Assembly (NCBI GenBank): GCA_900539605.1
Contig: UQCS01000041.1
Span: 1 to 12,349 of the forward strand
DNA: 12,349 nucleotides
Origin: an uncultured Azospirillum sp.
GTDB taxonomy: Bacteria; Pseudomonadota; Alphaproteobacteria; RF32; CAG-239
Reading direction: 5' to 3'
Shown: piece by piece, positions 6,787 through 12,349 of the stretch
How the letters are laid out: each line of letters opens with the position of its first letter
How positions within the stretch are numbered: position 1 is the stretch's first letter
Program-made: the position numbers and the translations under genes
The notes under the pieces: generated by a model
What the model was told of the DNA's origin: nothing
The model's database searches: none
The model's input: only the letters and a program-made list of their open reading frames with translations

Positions 6787-7326
6787 ATGGAACTCAAAGG
6801 TTCAAAAACCGAAAAAAACCTGATGGAAGCCTTTGCCGGAGAATCTCAGGCACGCAACAAATATACTTATTATGCCTCTAAGGCTAAAAAAGAAGGCTAC
6901 AACATCATTGCCGACAAGTTTGAACAGACCGCCAACAACGAAAAAGAACACGCCAAAATCTGGTTCAAGCTGTTGCACAACGGCGAAGTTCCTTCGACAC
7001 TCGACAACCTGAAAGACGCTGCTGCCGGTGAAAACTACGAATGGACCGACATGTATGACCGCATGGCCAAAGAAGCCAGAGAGGAAGGCTTTACCAAAAT
7101 TGCCGCCCTGTTTGAGATGGTCGGCAAAATCGAAAAAGGTCACGAAGAAAGATACAACGCCCTCCTCACTTCGCTGGTCGAAGGCAAGATTTTCAATCGT
7201 CCGACCAAAGTTATCTGGGAATGTGCCAACTGCGGACATCGCATCGAAAGCCCGATGGCACCCGAAAAATGCCCGGTATGCGATCACCCGAAGGCTTATT
7301 TCTTTGAACTGCAGGAACAGTTATAA
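6787..7326 (+). CDS. rbr: Rubrerythrin (NADH-dependent peroxidase)
   Basis: This 179-residue protein has the canonical layout: a ferritin-like four-helix diiron domain (1-140), then a rubredoxin domain (141-179). Diiron ligands fit E19, E52, H55, E96, E99, E116 and the H119/E120 region. The rubredoxin iron is held by C146, C149, C162 and C165 (CANC and CPVC). Rubrerythrin reduces hydrogen peroxide to water in the cytoplasm, taking electrons through its rubredoxin centre. A strong AAGGAG lies nine bases before the ATG. It is the second gene of the perR operon and ends at an intrinsic terminator. Length is normal for the family, and nothing is missing. Confidence 0.96.
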   Translation: MELKGSKTEKNLMEAFAGESQARNKYTYYASKAKKEGYNIIADKFEQTANNEKEHAKIWFKLLHNGEVPSTLDNLKDAAAGENYEWTDMYDRMAKEAREEGFTKIAALFEMVGKIEKGHEERYNALLTSLVEGKIFNRPTKVIWECANCGHRIESPMAPEKCPVCDHPKAYFFELQEQL

Positions 7327-7348
7327 ACAACAATCATATTTTATGTCC

Positions 7349-7376
7349 GCCCCGAAATTTTCGGGGCAGATTTTTT
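7349..7376 (+). terminator. Intrinsic terminator after rubrerythrin
   Basis: A GC-rich stem (7349-7355 with 7361-7367; GCCCCGA against TCGGGGC) is followed by six T at 7371-7376. It closes the perR-rbr operon. Confidence 0.92.
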
Positions 7377-7399
7377 GTTCTTAATAAGTATTTAAATTC

Positions 7400-7428
7400 T
7401 TTAGTTTTTGTTAAAAATATGTTATATC
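7400..7428 (+). promoter_or_regulatory. Promoter of the lipid A operon
   Basis: TTTAGT (7400-7405) and TATATC (7423-7428) are 17 bases apart, and TG at 7420-7421 gives an extended -10. Predicted transcription starts near 7435. Confidence 0.5.
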
Positions 7429-7434
7429 AAAAAT

Positions 7435-7564
7435 ACAAATGAACTTGCCTGTTTATTCCGCTGCACCTACAGCGGCAAATCAGCGCAAAATGCATACAGA
7501 CTTTTATATGACCGGCCCGCTCGGGCAAACAACCCGTTTCGGTAAGGTCGGCAAGGGGAATGAA
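7435..7564 (+). promoter_or_regulatory. Long structured 5' leader of the lipid A operon
   Basis: About 130 nt separate the predicted start point from the ATG at 7565. The leader holds a perfect six-bp hairpin (CCGCTG 7458-7463 with CAGCGG 7470-7475) and a four-bp GC hairpin (7515-7518 with 7523-7526). A strong AAGGGG ribosome site (7553-7558) ends it. No known riboswitch class is recognised. The stretch is also open in frame from an ATG at 7439, but that ATG has no ribosome site. Confidence 0.45.
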
Positions 7565-8326
7565 ATGAAAAATTTGTTGAAAAAATTTAAAAATTTTTTC
7601 AAAGACATTACCAAACATCCACGCTTTATCAGCCTGCTCAGCATCATTATGTATTATTACTCCCGTTGGGTCGGCAAAACAACCCGCTGGGACGTTTTTG
7701 GCATGAACCAGCTGTATCAGGTTTGGCATCAGGACAAAGCAATCATTCTGGTCATTTGGCACGGCCGCGCGATGATGATTCCGCATTTTTGGAACCGGCA
7801 ACGACCGCTTAAGGCTCTGGTATCTTTGCACAAAGACGGAAGAATTATTGCCGGCTTTCTGGAAAAATACGGTTTCGGTACCATCGGCGGATCATCCACA
7901 AACGGTGCCCAATCTGCCGCTCTAGCCCTGCTGCATTCGTTGCAAAACGACACCGCCGTCGCCATTATACCGGACGGTCCACGCGGTCCGCGAATGAAAA
8001 TGAGCATCAGCCCGCTCTACTTTGCACGCAAATCGGGCAAACCCATTTTCGGCGCCACTTACAGCATCGAGCATTCGCTGATTGCAAAAAGCTGGGATGC
8101 GATGCTGCTGCCACCGCCGTTCTGTCGCGGAATCCTACATATTACCAAGCCATACTACATACCGGCCGATGCTTCTGACGAAGATTTGGAAAAATATCGT
8201 CAGGAAATCGAAAACGATATGAACAATTTAACTTTCAAAGCTGACCGGCGGTTCGGGCTACCTAAAATCGAACCCGGCGTCAGTGCAAAATCGAAACGCT
8301 ATCCCGACAAATCAGAGAAGAACTAA
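7565..8326 (+). CDS. DUF374 lysophospholipid acyltransferase-like protein, likely lipid A acyltransferase
   Basis: From ATG 7565 (AAGGGG six bases upstream) this encodes 253 residues, a usual length for DUF374. Landmarks are the WHGR block (residues 61-64), SLHKDGRIIAGFL, then GGSSTNG, and the signature IPDGPRGPRMK followed by an Ala-Arg-Lys-Ser-Gly stretch. The basic N-terminus and hydrophobic segment suggest membrane association on the cytoplasmic face. DUF374 includes LpxJ, shown in epsilonproteobacteria to add a secondary acyl chain to lipid A, and the family commonly precedes waaA in alphaproteobacteria. The downstream waaA (one-base overlap, TAATG) and lpxK make a lipid A acyl-transfer role likely, with acyl donor and position unknown. 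An upstream in-frame ATG at 7439 would add 42 residues with no family likeness. Confidence 0.85.
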   Translation: MKNLLKKFKNFFKDITKHPRFISLLSIIMYYYSRWVGKTTRWDVFGMNQLYQVWHQDKAIILVIWHGRAMMIPHFWNRQRPLKALVSLHKDGRIIAGFLEKYGFGTIGGSSTNGAQSAALALLHSLQNDTAVAIIPDGPRGPRMKMSISPLYFARKSGKPIFGATYSIEHSLIAKSWDAMLLPPPFCRGILHITKPYYIPADASDEDLEKYRQEIENDMNNLTFKADRRFGLPKIEPGVSAKSKRYPDKSEKN

Positions 8327-9594
8327 TGTTTATCAAAATTTACAATACCCTTATCCGTGTTTTATATCCCCTAGTTATCAGCCGTTACATCAAAAAACGC
8401 AAAGAACGCGGCAAAGAAGACCTTAAACGCTTTAACGAAAGAATCGGCCGTCCAGTTTTGCAACGCCCGGAAGGAATGCTGTTTTGGTTTCACGGCGCTT
8501 CGGTCGGTGAATCTCTTTCAATGCTGCCGCTGATTAACCGTTTGCTGGAAACTTATCCTCAAGCTCATGTCATGGTAACCACCGGAACTACGACTTCGGC
8601 CGAACTGATGGGGAAACGCCTGCCCGAACGTGCCTTCCATCAATATATCCCGATTGACAATCCGGTATTTACCACCCGCTTTATCAAACACTGGCACCCC
8701 GATTTGGTGTTATGGTTTGAGTCGGATTTGTGGCCGGCAATGTTATCCGGCATCAAACGCAAGAACATTCCGCTGCTGTTGGTCAACGGACGGATTTCCA
8801 ACAAATCTTTCAAACGCTGGCAACAATTCGACTTCATCTGTAAAGAATTGCTTGATTGTTTTACCACCTGCCTCGGACAATCGGACGAAGATGCCTATCG
8901 CCTGAAAGTTCTCGGCGCCAAAGAAGCCACCTGTCTCGGCAATCTCAAATATGCCGGAACGCCGCTGCCAGTCGACGAAGAAAAGAAAGCCGTGCTGCTT
9001 AAGCAGATCAACGGTCGTACTTTATGGCTGGCCAGTTCCACCCATGACGATGAGGAATTCAAAATTGCCCGTTTTCACAACGAACTTAAAAAAGACTTCC
9101 CCGACCTGCTGCTGATCATCGCTCCGCGACACCCTCATCGCGGCCCTGAAATTCAGCAACGGTTGCAAAAAGAACTGGGCTTAAAAGTTTCCCTGCGTTC
9201 AAATGACGAACCGATTGCGGCCGATACGGATGTTTACATTGCCAACACCATCGGTGAAATGGGACTTTGGTACGGAATTTGTCCGCTGGTTTTTATCGGC
9301 GGTTCCCTTATCCCGCATGGCGGACAAAACTTCATGGAACCTTCGCGTTGTCGCGATGCCGTTGTTGTCGGCCCGCATATGCATAACTTTACCGACGCCA
9401 TGAACCGTGCCAAAAAAGCCGATGCGGTCATTCAGGTAAACGACGTATTGGAACTGACGGAAACCGTCAGACAATTGCTCAACCATAAAGAGCTGCTGGA
9501 AGCCAAGCGATCGCTGGCTTACAACTGGGCAACCTCAGAGGCAAAAGTTCTTGACGGTATTATGGACAAAGTCAAAGGATATATTCGCTCATGA
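8326..9594 (+). CDS. waaA: Kdo transferase WaaA (KdtA)
   Basis: This 422-residue GT-B glycosyltransferase (family GT30) adds Kdo from CMP-Kdo to lipid IVA at the cytoplasmic face of the inner membrane. The N-terminal hydrophobic anchor (about 5-20) precedes WFHGASVGE (54-62), whose E62 matches the catalytic Glu, and PDLVLWFESDLWP (125-137). The C-terminal domain holds APRHPHR and the GGSLIPHGGQNFMEP block that binds the CMP-Kdo donor. Length matches E. coli WaaA (425). Its start overlaps the preceding stop by one base and its stop overlaps lpxK by four (ATGA), so translation is coupled. Whether it adds one or two Kdo units cannot be told from the sequence. Confidence 0.97.
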   Translation: MFIKIYNTLIRVLYPLVISRYIKKRKERGKEDLKRFNERIGRPVLQRPEGMLFWFHGASVGESLSMLPLINRLLETYPQAHVMVTTGTTTSAELMGKRLPERAFHQYIPIDNPVFTTRFIKHWHPDLVLWFESDLWPAMLSGIKRKNIPLLLVNGRISNKSFKRWQQFDFICKELLDCFTTCLGQSDEDAYRLKVLGAKEATCLGNLKYAGTPLPVDEEKKAVLLKQINGRTLWLASSTHDDEEFKIARFHNELKKDFPDLLLIIAPRHPHRGPEIQQRLQKELGLKVSLRSNDEPIAADTDVYIANTIGEMGLWYGICPLVFIGGSLIPHGGQNFMEPSRCRDAVVVGPHMHNFTDAMNRAKKADAVIQVNDVLELTETVRQLLNHKELLEAKRSLAYNWATSEAKVLDGIMDKVKGYIRS

Positions 9595-10568
9595 AAACCC
9601 CTTCCTATTGGAACAAGCAAAGTCTGATCGCCCGGCTCTTGCTGCCGGTCGGAAAACTGTATTCTGCCGCTACCGCCCTGCGTTTGCGTTTGAAACAGCC
9701 GCAAAAAGCAAAAGTGCCGGTTATTTGCATCGGCAATCTGACCGCCGGCGGAACCGGAAAGACTCCGGTCGCGGCCGCGATGGCAACGTTGCTCAGACAA
9801 TGCGGTTACAATCCGGCCTTTGTCTCGCGCGGATACGGGGGCAGTCTGAGCGGTGTTATTGTCGACCGAGAAAAACATACGGCACGGCAAGTGGGAGACG
9901 AACCGCTGTTGCTGGCCAGACAGGCACCGGTAAGCATCAATCCAGACCGTTATCAGGCTGCCGTACGCGCCGTTGCCGAGGGCGCCGATGTTGTTATTAT
10001 GGATGACGGCTTTCAAAATCCGGGACTTTATAAAGATATCAGTCTGGTTGTTTTTGACGGAGAATTCGGCATCGGAAACGGTTATCCGGTTCCGGCCGGA
10101 CCGTTGCGGGAAGAATTAAACAACGGCTTCAAACGGGCGTCAGCCGCTATTATTATCGGCAACGATCGTCATCATTTGTCCGCAAAGTTGCAGGGGCTGC
10201 CGATTTTTTATGCCCATATGACAGCTGAACTGCCTCCCCTTTCCGGAAGCAAGGTTATTGCTTTTGCCGGCATCGGCCGACCGGAAAAATTTTACGCCTC
10301 CCTGCGCGAAAACGGTGTTGAGCCGGCTGAAACCATAGACTTTCCAGACCATCACAATTATTCCGAAACCGAACTGCAGGATTTGATTGATCGGGCATGG
10401 CTGACCGATGCAGAACTGATCACTACCGCTAAAGATTTTGTTAAAATCCCTTCGTCCATGCAACATCACTTTAAAGTGCTGGAAATTAAAATCACCTGGG
10501 ACGATGAAAAAGAATTGAAACGTTTTATCAACAACAACATGCCGTTAAAAACGGCAGCAGAGATTTGA
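9591..10568 (+). CDS. lpxK: Tetraacyldisaccharide 4'-kinase LpxK
   Basis: This 325-residue kinase phosphorylates the 4' position of the lipid A disaccharide to make lipid IVA, at the inner membrane. The Walker A loop is GNLTAGGTGKTPV (48-60), an unusual form typical of LpxK, and DDGFQNP (138-144) is the conserved catalytic region. SRGYGG (79-84) and VGDEP (101-105) are further family blocks. The N-terminus carries a hydrophobic amphipathic stretch that anchors the protein. The ATG overlaps the waaA stop. No LpxK residue appears missing. The product feeds WaaA, so the two genes act in consecutive steps. Confidence 0.97.
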   Translation: MKTPSYWNKQSLIARLLLPVGKLYSAATALRLRLKQPQKAKVPVICIGNLTAGGTGKTPVAAAMATLLRQCGYNPAFVSRGYGGSLSGVIVDREKHTARQVGDEPLLLARQAPVSINPDRYQAAVRAVAEGADVVIMDDGFQNPGLYKDISLVVFDGEFGIGNGYPVPAGPLREELNNGFKRASAAIIIGNDRHHLSAKLQGLPIFYAHMTAELPPLSGSKVIAFAGIGRPEKFYASLRENGVEPAETIDFPDHHNYSETELQDLIDRAWLTDAELITTAKDFVKIPSSMQHHFKVLEIKITWDDEKELKRFINNNMPLKTAAEI

Positions 10569-10621
10569 TTTTTGCCGCTCTGAAAAAAGACAGAAATCAA
10601 ATTCGTTTTAGGAGAAAAACT

Positions 10622-10804
10622 ATGAAAAAATCTAAAAAGGAAATGCAGGAACTGCGGGAAAAACTAGCCGCTTACCACCGCGGCAACCGGCAGGAAGAAA
10701 TTGAAGAGCATAACGGCAAACCGTTTACCAGTCATAATACACCGACCCCAAAAACCAAATATAGCCGCAAAAGAATGACCAAGCTGGAACGCGACGATTA
10801 TTAG
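10622..10804 (+). CDS. Small basic protein of unknown function
   Basis: ATG 10622 follows a TAGGAG ribosome site, giving 60 residues; a longer in-frame start at 10565 overlaps lpxK and has no ribosome site. The protein is hydrophilic and strongly charged: a helical Lys/Glu segment (1-31), then a Pro/Thr-rich linker (33-45) and a basic end (KYSRKRMTKLERDDY). It has no signal or membrane span. It lies 53 bases after lpxK with no terminator between, so it is probably the last gene of the lipid A operon. I do not recognise the family. Nucleic-acid or ribosome binding would fit the charge, but that is only a guess. Confidence 0.68.
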   Translation: MKKSKKEMQELREKLAAYHRGNRQEEIEEHNGKPFTSHNTPTPKTKYSRKRMTKLERDDY

Positions 10805-11044
10805 GACTTTTTCTTTCCCGCCGCAAGGCACGTCTTCTGTTTGGCGCGCATCATCTGAACGGAAACGGTAAGTGTTTGTTTGAATGCTCCGAATAATTAG
10901 CCGACATGCCCCTCCCCGTGTCTAACGATGCTCCGAACAATCAACAGACATAACCTTTCTCCGTGTCTAACGTGGGGTTTTCATCGACGGGTATCCTGAA
11001 CGGTCTGAGATGACCCCGTGAATCTAGCCCGGATTTTTAGATGA
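10805..11044 (+). ncRNA. Structured non-coding region: 3' UTR or small RNA with tandem hairpins
   Basis: No convincing gene lies here. The stretch is GC-richer than the spacers to its right and contains a tandem duplication (10884-10972) that folds into two hairpins. Beyond it, GGGG (10974-10977) with CATC (10982-10985) can pair with GATG and CCCC at 11009-11017, closing a third arm. A strong terminator follows at 11046. No clear promoter precedes it, so it may be the 3' end of the lipid A operon transcript. It matches no tmRNA, RNase P, SRP or 6S RNA feature that I can recognise. Confidence 0.4.
10884..10972. repeat. Imperfect tandem duplication, 44 and 45 bp
   Basis: Copy 1 is 10884-10927 and copy 2 is 10928-10972. 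Both start ATGCTCCGAA and end CGTGTCTAACG, with scattered differences between. Each copy holds an inverted repeat: GACATG (10903-10908) with CGTGTC (10917-10922) around the loop CCCCTCCC; and GACAT (10947-10951) with GTGTC (10963-10967) around an 11-base C/T-rich loop. On the opposite strand each loop reads as a G-rich Shine-Dalgarno followed by ATG. Confidence 0.85.
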
Positions 11045-11045
11045 C

Positions 11046-11076
11046 AAAAAACCTTTCTGTCACAGAGAGGTTTTTT
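11046..11076. terminator. Bidirectional intrinsic terminator
   Basis: A 13-bp stem with one wobble pair (11046-11058 with 11064-11076) and a five-base loop has six A on one side and six T on the other. It can end the plus-strand lipid A operon or the small RNA region, and the minus-strand small ORF at 11135-11284. Confidence 0.88.
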
Positions 11077-11134
11077 CATAAAAATATCGGCCGCTTTCAC
11101 TGCCGGCGGAAGAGAAAATAAGCTGAAATAACAG

Positions 11135-11284
11135 TCACTCTTTTTCATCGTTGTCAGCAGAACAACGCTCCAGCTTTTTTTGTAAGGCAAGGTCAACTTG
11201 TTCAAACTGCTGAAAAGATATTGTTCCTGTAAACAGATCTTCCCGCAAAATTTCCTGCTGTTTCAAAATCAATTTTTTTTCCAT
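11135..11284 (-). CDS. Possible 49-residue small protein
   Basis: ATG 11282-11284 opens a frame to a TGA at 11135. The product starts MEKKLILKQQEILREDL, is hydrophilic, Glu/Gln/Lys-rich and probably all helix, with one Cys (residue 41) and an acidic end. Its composition and codons look like those of the real genes nearby. The bidirectional terminator at 11046-11076 lies downstream in the right orientation, and AT-rich, -10-like sequence lies upstream. Against it, no Shine-Dalgarno precedes the ATG. I do not recognise a family. Confidence 0.42.
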   Translation of the reverse strand: MEKKLILKQQEILREDLFTGTISFQQFEQVDLALQKKLERCSADNDEKE

Positions 11285-11345
11285 AAGAAAGATTTTTATA
11301 ATAATTTATAGTGTTCGATAATATTTCGTCGGCCGGCTAGGCGAC

Positions 11346-11375
11346 AAAAAACTCTGCTGTTGTAAAACAGCAGAG
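11346..11375 (-). terminator. Minus-strand intrinsic terminator
   Basis: A perfect 10-bp stem (11352-11361 with 11366-11375) has loop GTAA. Read on the minus strand it is followed by six T (complement of 11346-11351); the plus strand has no T-run. It must end a leftward transcript, and the nearest annotated gene in that direction, gyrA, already has its own terminator. Confidence 0.85.
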
Positions 11376-11417
11376 CCCGCGAAATCCCTCTTATTTTTTG
11401 GCACAGAACAGAGGAAC
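11346..11417 (-). ncRNA. Candidate small RNA of about 72 nt
   Basis: A minus-strand promoter (TTGTTG, complement of 11447-11452; TATAAA, complement of 11424-11429; spacing 17) would start transcription near 11417, and the intrinsic terminator at 11346-11375 would end it. The short transcript has a possible 5' hairpin (CCTCT against AGAGG) before the terminator stem. It encodes no credible ORF. Confidence 0.4.
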
Positions 11418-11423
11418 GCGTTT

Positions 11424-11452
11424 TTTATATCGGTTCAATGATTTTTCAACAA
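11424..11452 (-). promoter_or_regulatory. Minus-strand promoter of the candidate small RNA
   Basis: TTGTTG and TATAAA boxes are separated by exactly 17 bases on the minus strand. The -35 box overlaps the T-tail of the preceding minus-strand terminator. Confidence 0.42.
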
Positions 11453-11478
11453 AAAGCAGATAATAAAATTATCTGCTT
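11449..11478 (-). terminator. Second minus-strand intrinsic terminator, no gene attached
   Basis: A perfect 11-bp stem (11454-11464 with 11468-11478) with a three-base loop is followed on the minus strand by a T-rich tail. An adjacent 8-bp hairpin (11477-11484 with 11489-11496) lies just upstream. No gene between here and the gyrA terminator explains it. Confidence 0.65.
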
Positions 11479-11496
11479 AAAACCAAAAGGTTTTAA

Positions 11497-11789
11497 TTTG
11501 ATCTTTACTTGTAACGGCGACTTAGCCCCTTTTTCCATTTTCGGAACATACTATTCGCATCGATTAAAGACGGTTTCCACTAAGTGAAGAATCCGGAAAA
11601 AATCCGCATGCCGCAAATTGTTCGCTGGCCATATGTTTCAAGATCTGAATTTCAAAGAACGTTTAACTTTTGTCTTATTATATATACAAATTTGACAAAT
11701 AATTATTTTATGTCAAGTTCTATAACACACTCAAAAATCAATTGCAACCCCAAATACGTCTTTTTATAAAACGGTATCATACAAATTGT
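11497..11789. other. AT-rich intergenic stretch with an operator-like inverted repeat
   Basis: I see no convincing gene here. An inverted repeat TTGACA/TGTCAA with a 13-base AT-only spacer lies at 11692-11716, next to a TATATAATAAG-like run on the minus strand (about 11676-11686). Together with the terminator at 11449-11478 this could bound a leftward transcript of about 200 nt. Short open frames on both strands (11438-11587 plus, 11505-11549 minus) lack ribosome sites. Confidence 0.4.
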
Positions 11790-11822
11790 AAAAAAAAACC
11801 GAGGCGTTTAACCCCGGTTTTT
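11790..11822 (-). terminator. gyrA intrinsic terminator
   Basis: An 11-position stem with one mismatch (11794-11804 with 11812-11822) is followed on the minus strand by nine T (complement of 11790-11798), 21 bases after the gyrA stop. Confidence 0.9.
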
Positions 11823-11843
11823 GTCGTGTTGCAAGCAAGATGC

Positions 11844-12349
11844 TTACTCGTCATTACTTTTGGTTTCGGGTTCATTAACCTGATCGGACAAACTGTCATC
11901 CGTATCAGCAACGCTCTCCCCCAACACCTCGGAGCCGGTTTCTTCTTCCAACTCTTCTTCGTCTTCGGCATCGGCATCCAGCCAGGTAACAGAAACCACC
12001 CGTTCGTTTTCGGCGGTACGGAACAGGATGACACCTTGAGTTTTACGGCCGGCAATACGGATATCTTCCACCGGCATACGGATCAATTTGCCACCGTCGG
12101 TTACCATCATGATCTGGTTATCGTCTTCAATCGGGAACGAACTGACCACTTCTTTGTTGCGGGCAGACATTTCCATGTTGGCAATACCACTGCCGCCACG
12201 ACCGGTTACCCGGTATTCGTAAGAAGAAGAACGTTTGCCATATCCGGTGGAAGTAACGGTCAGAATAAACTGTTCGTTCCGACGCATATTTACAAACTGT
12301 TCAACCGAGAGCTTTTCAAGCAATCCTGTATCGGCAGGCGAAATACAAA
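11844..12349 (-). CDS. gyrA: DNA gyrase subunit A, C-terminal part (5' end beyond window)
   Basis: The frame is open from the right edge to a TAA at 11844-11846, showing the last 167 or so residues. GyrA with GyrB introduces negative supercoils, and the visible part is the end of the DNA-wrapping beta-pinwheel domain. Diagnostic blade sequences are ILTVTSTGYGKRSSSYEYR, then GRGGSGIANM, and MMVTDGGKLIRMPVEDIRIAG with KTQGVILFRTAENERVVSV. An acidic Glu/Asp-rich tail of about 40 residues ends the protein, as is common in GyrA. The YEYRVTGRGG form resembles alphaproteobacterial GyrA. The catalytic tyrosine and the GyrA box lie outside the window. ParC is the alternative, but its C-terminal domain has fewer and more degenerate blades. 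Confidence 0.95.
   Translation of the reverse strand, partial: CISPADTGLLEKLSVEQFVNMRRNEQFILTVTSTGYGKRSSSYEYRVTGRGGSGIANMEMSARNKEVVSSFPIEDDNQIMMVTDGGKLIRMPVEDIRIAGRKTQGVILFRTAENERVVSVTWLDADAEDEEELEEETGSEVLGESVADTDDSLSDQVNEPETKSNDE

Noticed and set aside
7439..7564. 42-residue N-terminal extension of the DUF374 protein
   Set aside because: The ATG at 7439 has no ribosome site, and the extension has no family similarity, whereas ATG 7565 has AAGGGG at ideal spacing. Kept only as an alternative start.
10805..11076. tmRNA, 6S RNA, RNase P or SRP RNA in the structured region
   Set aside because: No tag peptide, T-arm, GNAR tetraloop context or RNase P core motif was found on either strand.
10981..11205. 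74-codon minus-strand open frame
   Set aside because: It reads through the strong terminator hairpin at 11046-11076 and overlaps a better small ORF in another frame.
11505..11549. 14-residue very basic peptide MFRKWKKGLSRRYK on the minus strand
   Set aside because: It is too short to support, has no Shine-Dalgarno, and could arise by chance in A-rich sequence.
11438..11587. 49-codon plus-strand open frame
   Set aside because: Its translation is mildly protein-like, but it lacks a ribosome site and runs straight through two perfect hairpins that act as minus-strand terminators.
11584..11769. 61-codon plus-strand open frame
   Set aside because: It is AT-rich, has no ribosome site and an unnatural composition, and crosses an inverted repeat that looks regulatory.

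Overview
The window looks like a chromosomal segment of an anaerobic or microaerophilic, fermentative alphaproteobacterium with a Kdo-lipid A outer membrane; I would first suspect one of the gut-associated anaerobic lineages. The signs are the gene order DUF374 acyltransferase-waaA-lpxK, a bacterial homospermidine synthase, and an alphaproteobacterial-type GyrA C-terminus, together with anaerobe hallmarks: an [FeFe]-hydrogenase maturase (HydE), a class A flavodiiron protein and a PerR-rubrerythrin pair. This placement is inferred from gene content, not from a phylogeny.

Layout. Positions 1-1180 (minus) hold a two-gene unit: a small multi-pass membrane protein with a periplasmic CxxC, and a soluble helical protein that runs off the left edge. 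Divergent from it, plus-strand hydE (1297-2328) and a homospermidine synthase (2442-3794) follow. A lineage-specific repeat protein (3893-5011) ends at a bidirectional terminator shared with the convergent flavodiiron gene (5076-6257, minus). The flavodiiron gene and the perR-rubrerythrin operon (6382-7326) are divergent, and a 19-bp Fur/PerR box lies between them. This is a compact oxygen/peroxide defence module: flavodiiron protein removes O2, rubrerythrin removes H2O2, and PerR senses peroxide.

Positions 7400-10804 form a lipid A operon: a DUF374 acyltransferase, Kdo transferase waaA, lipid A 4'-kinase lpxK (overlapping stops and starts) and a small basic protein. At the right end is the C-terminus of gyrA (11844-12349, minus) with its terminator.

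The least explained part is the stretch of about 1 kb between 10805 and 11843. It contains a 44/45-bp tandem duplication that folds into two hairpins with C/U-rich loops, a strong bidirectional terminator, a 49-codon minus-strand ORF, two further minus-strand terminators not attached to any gene, and a promoter-terminator pair that would make a roughly 70-nt small RNA. These are the best candidates for something undescribed. I see no CRISPR array, tRNA, rRNA, transposase or prophage gene.
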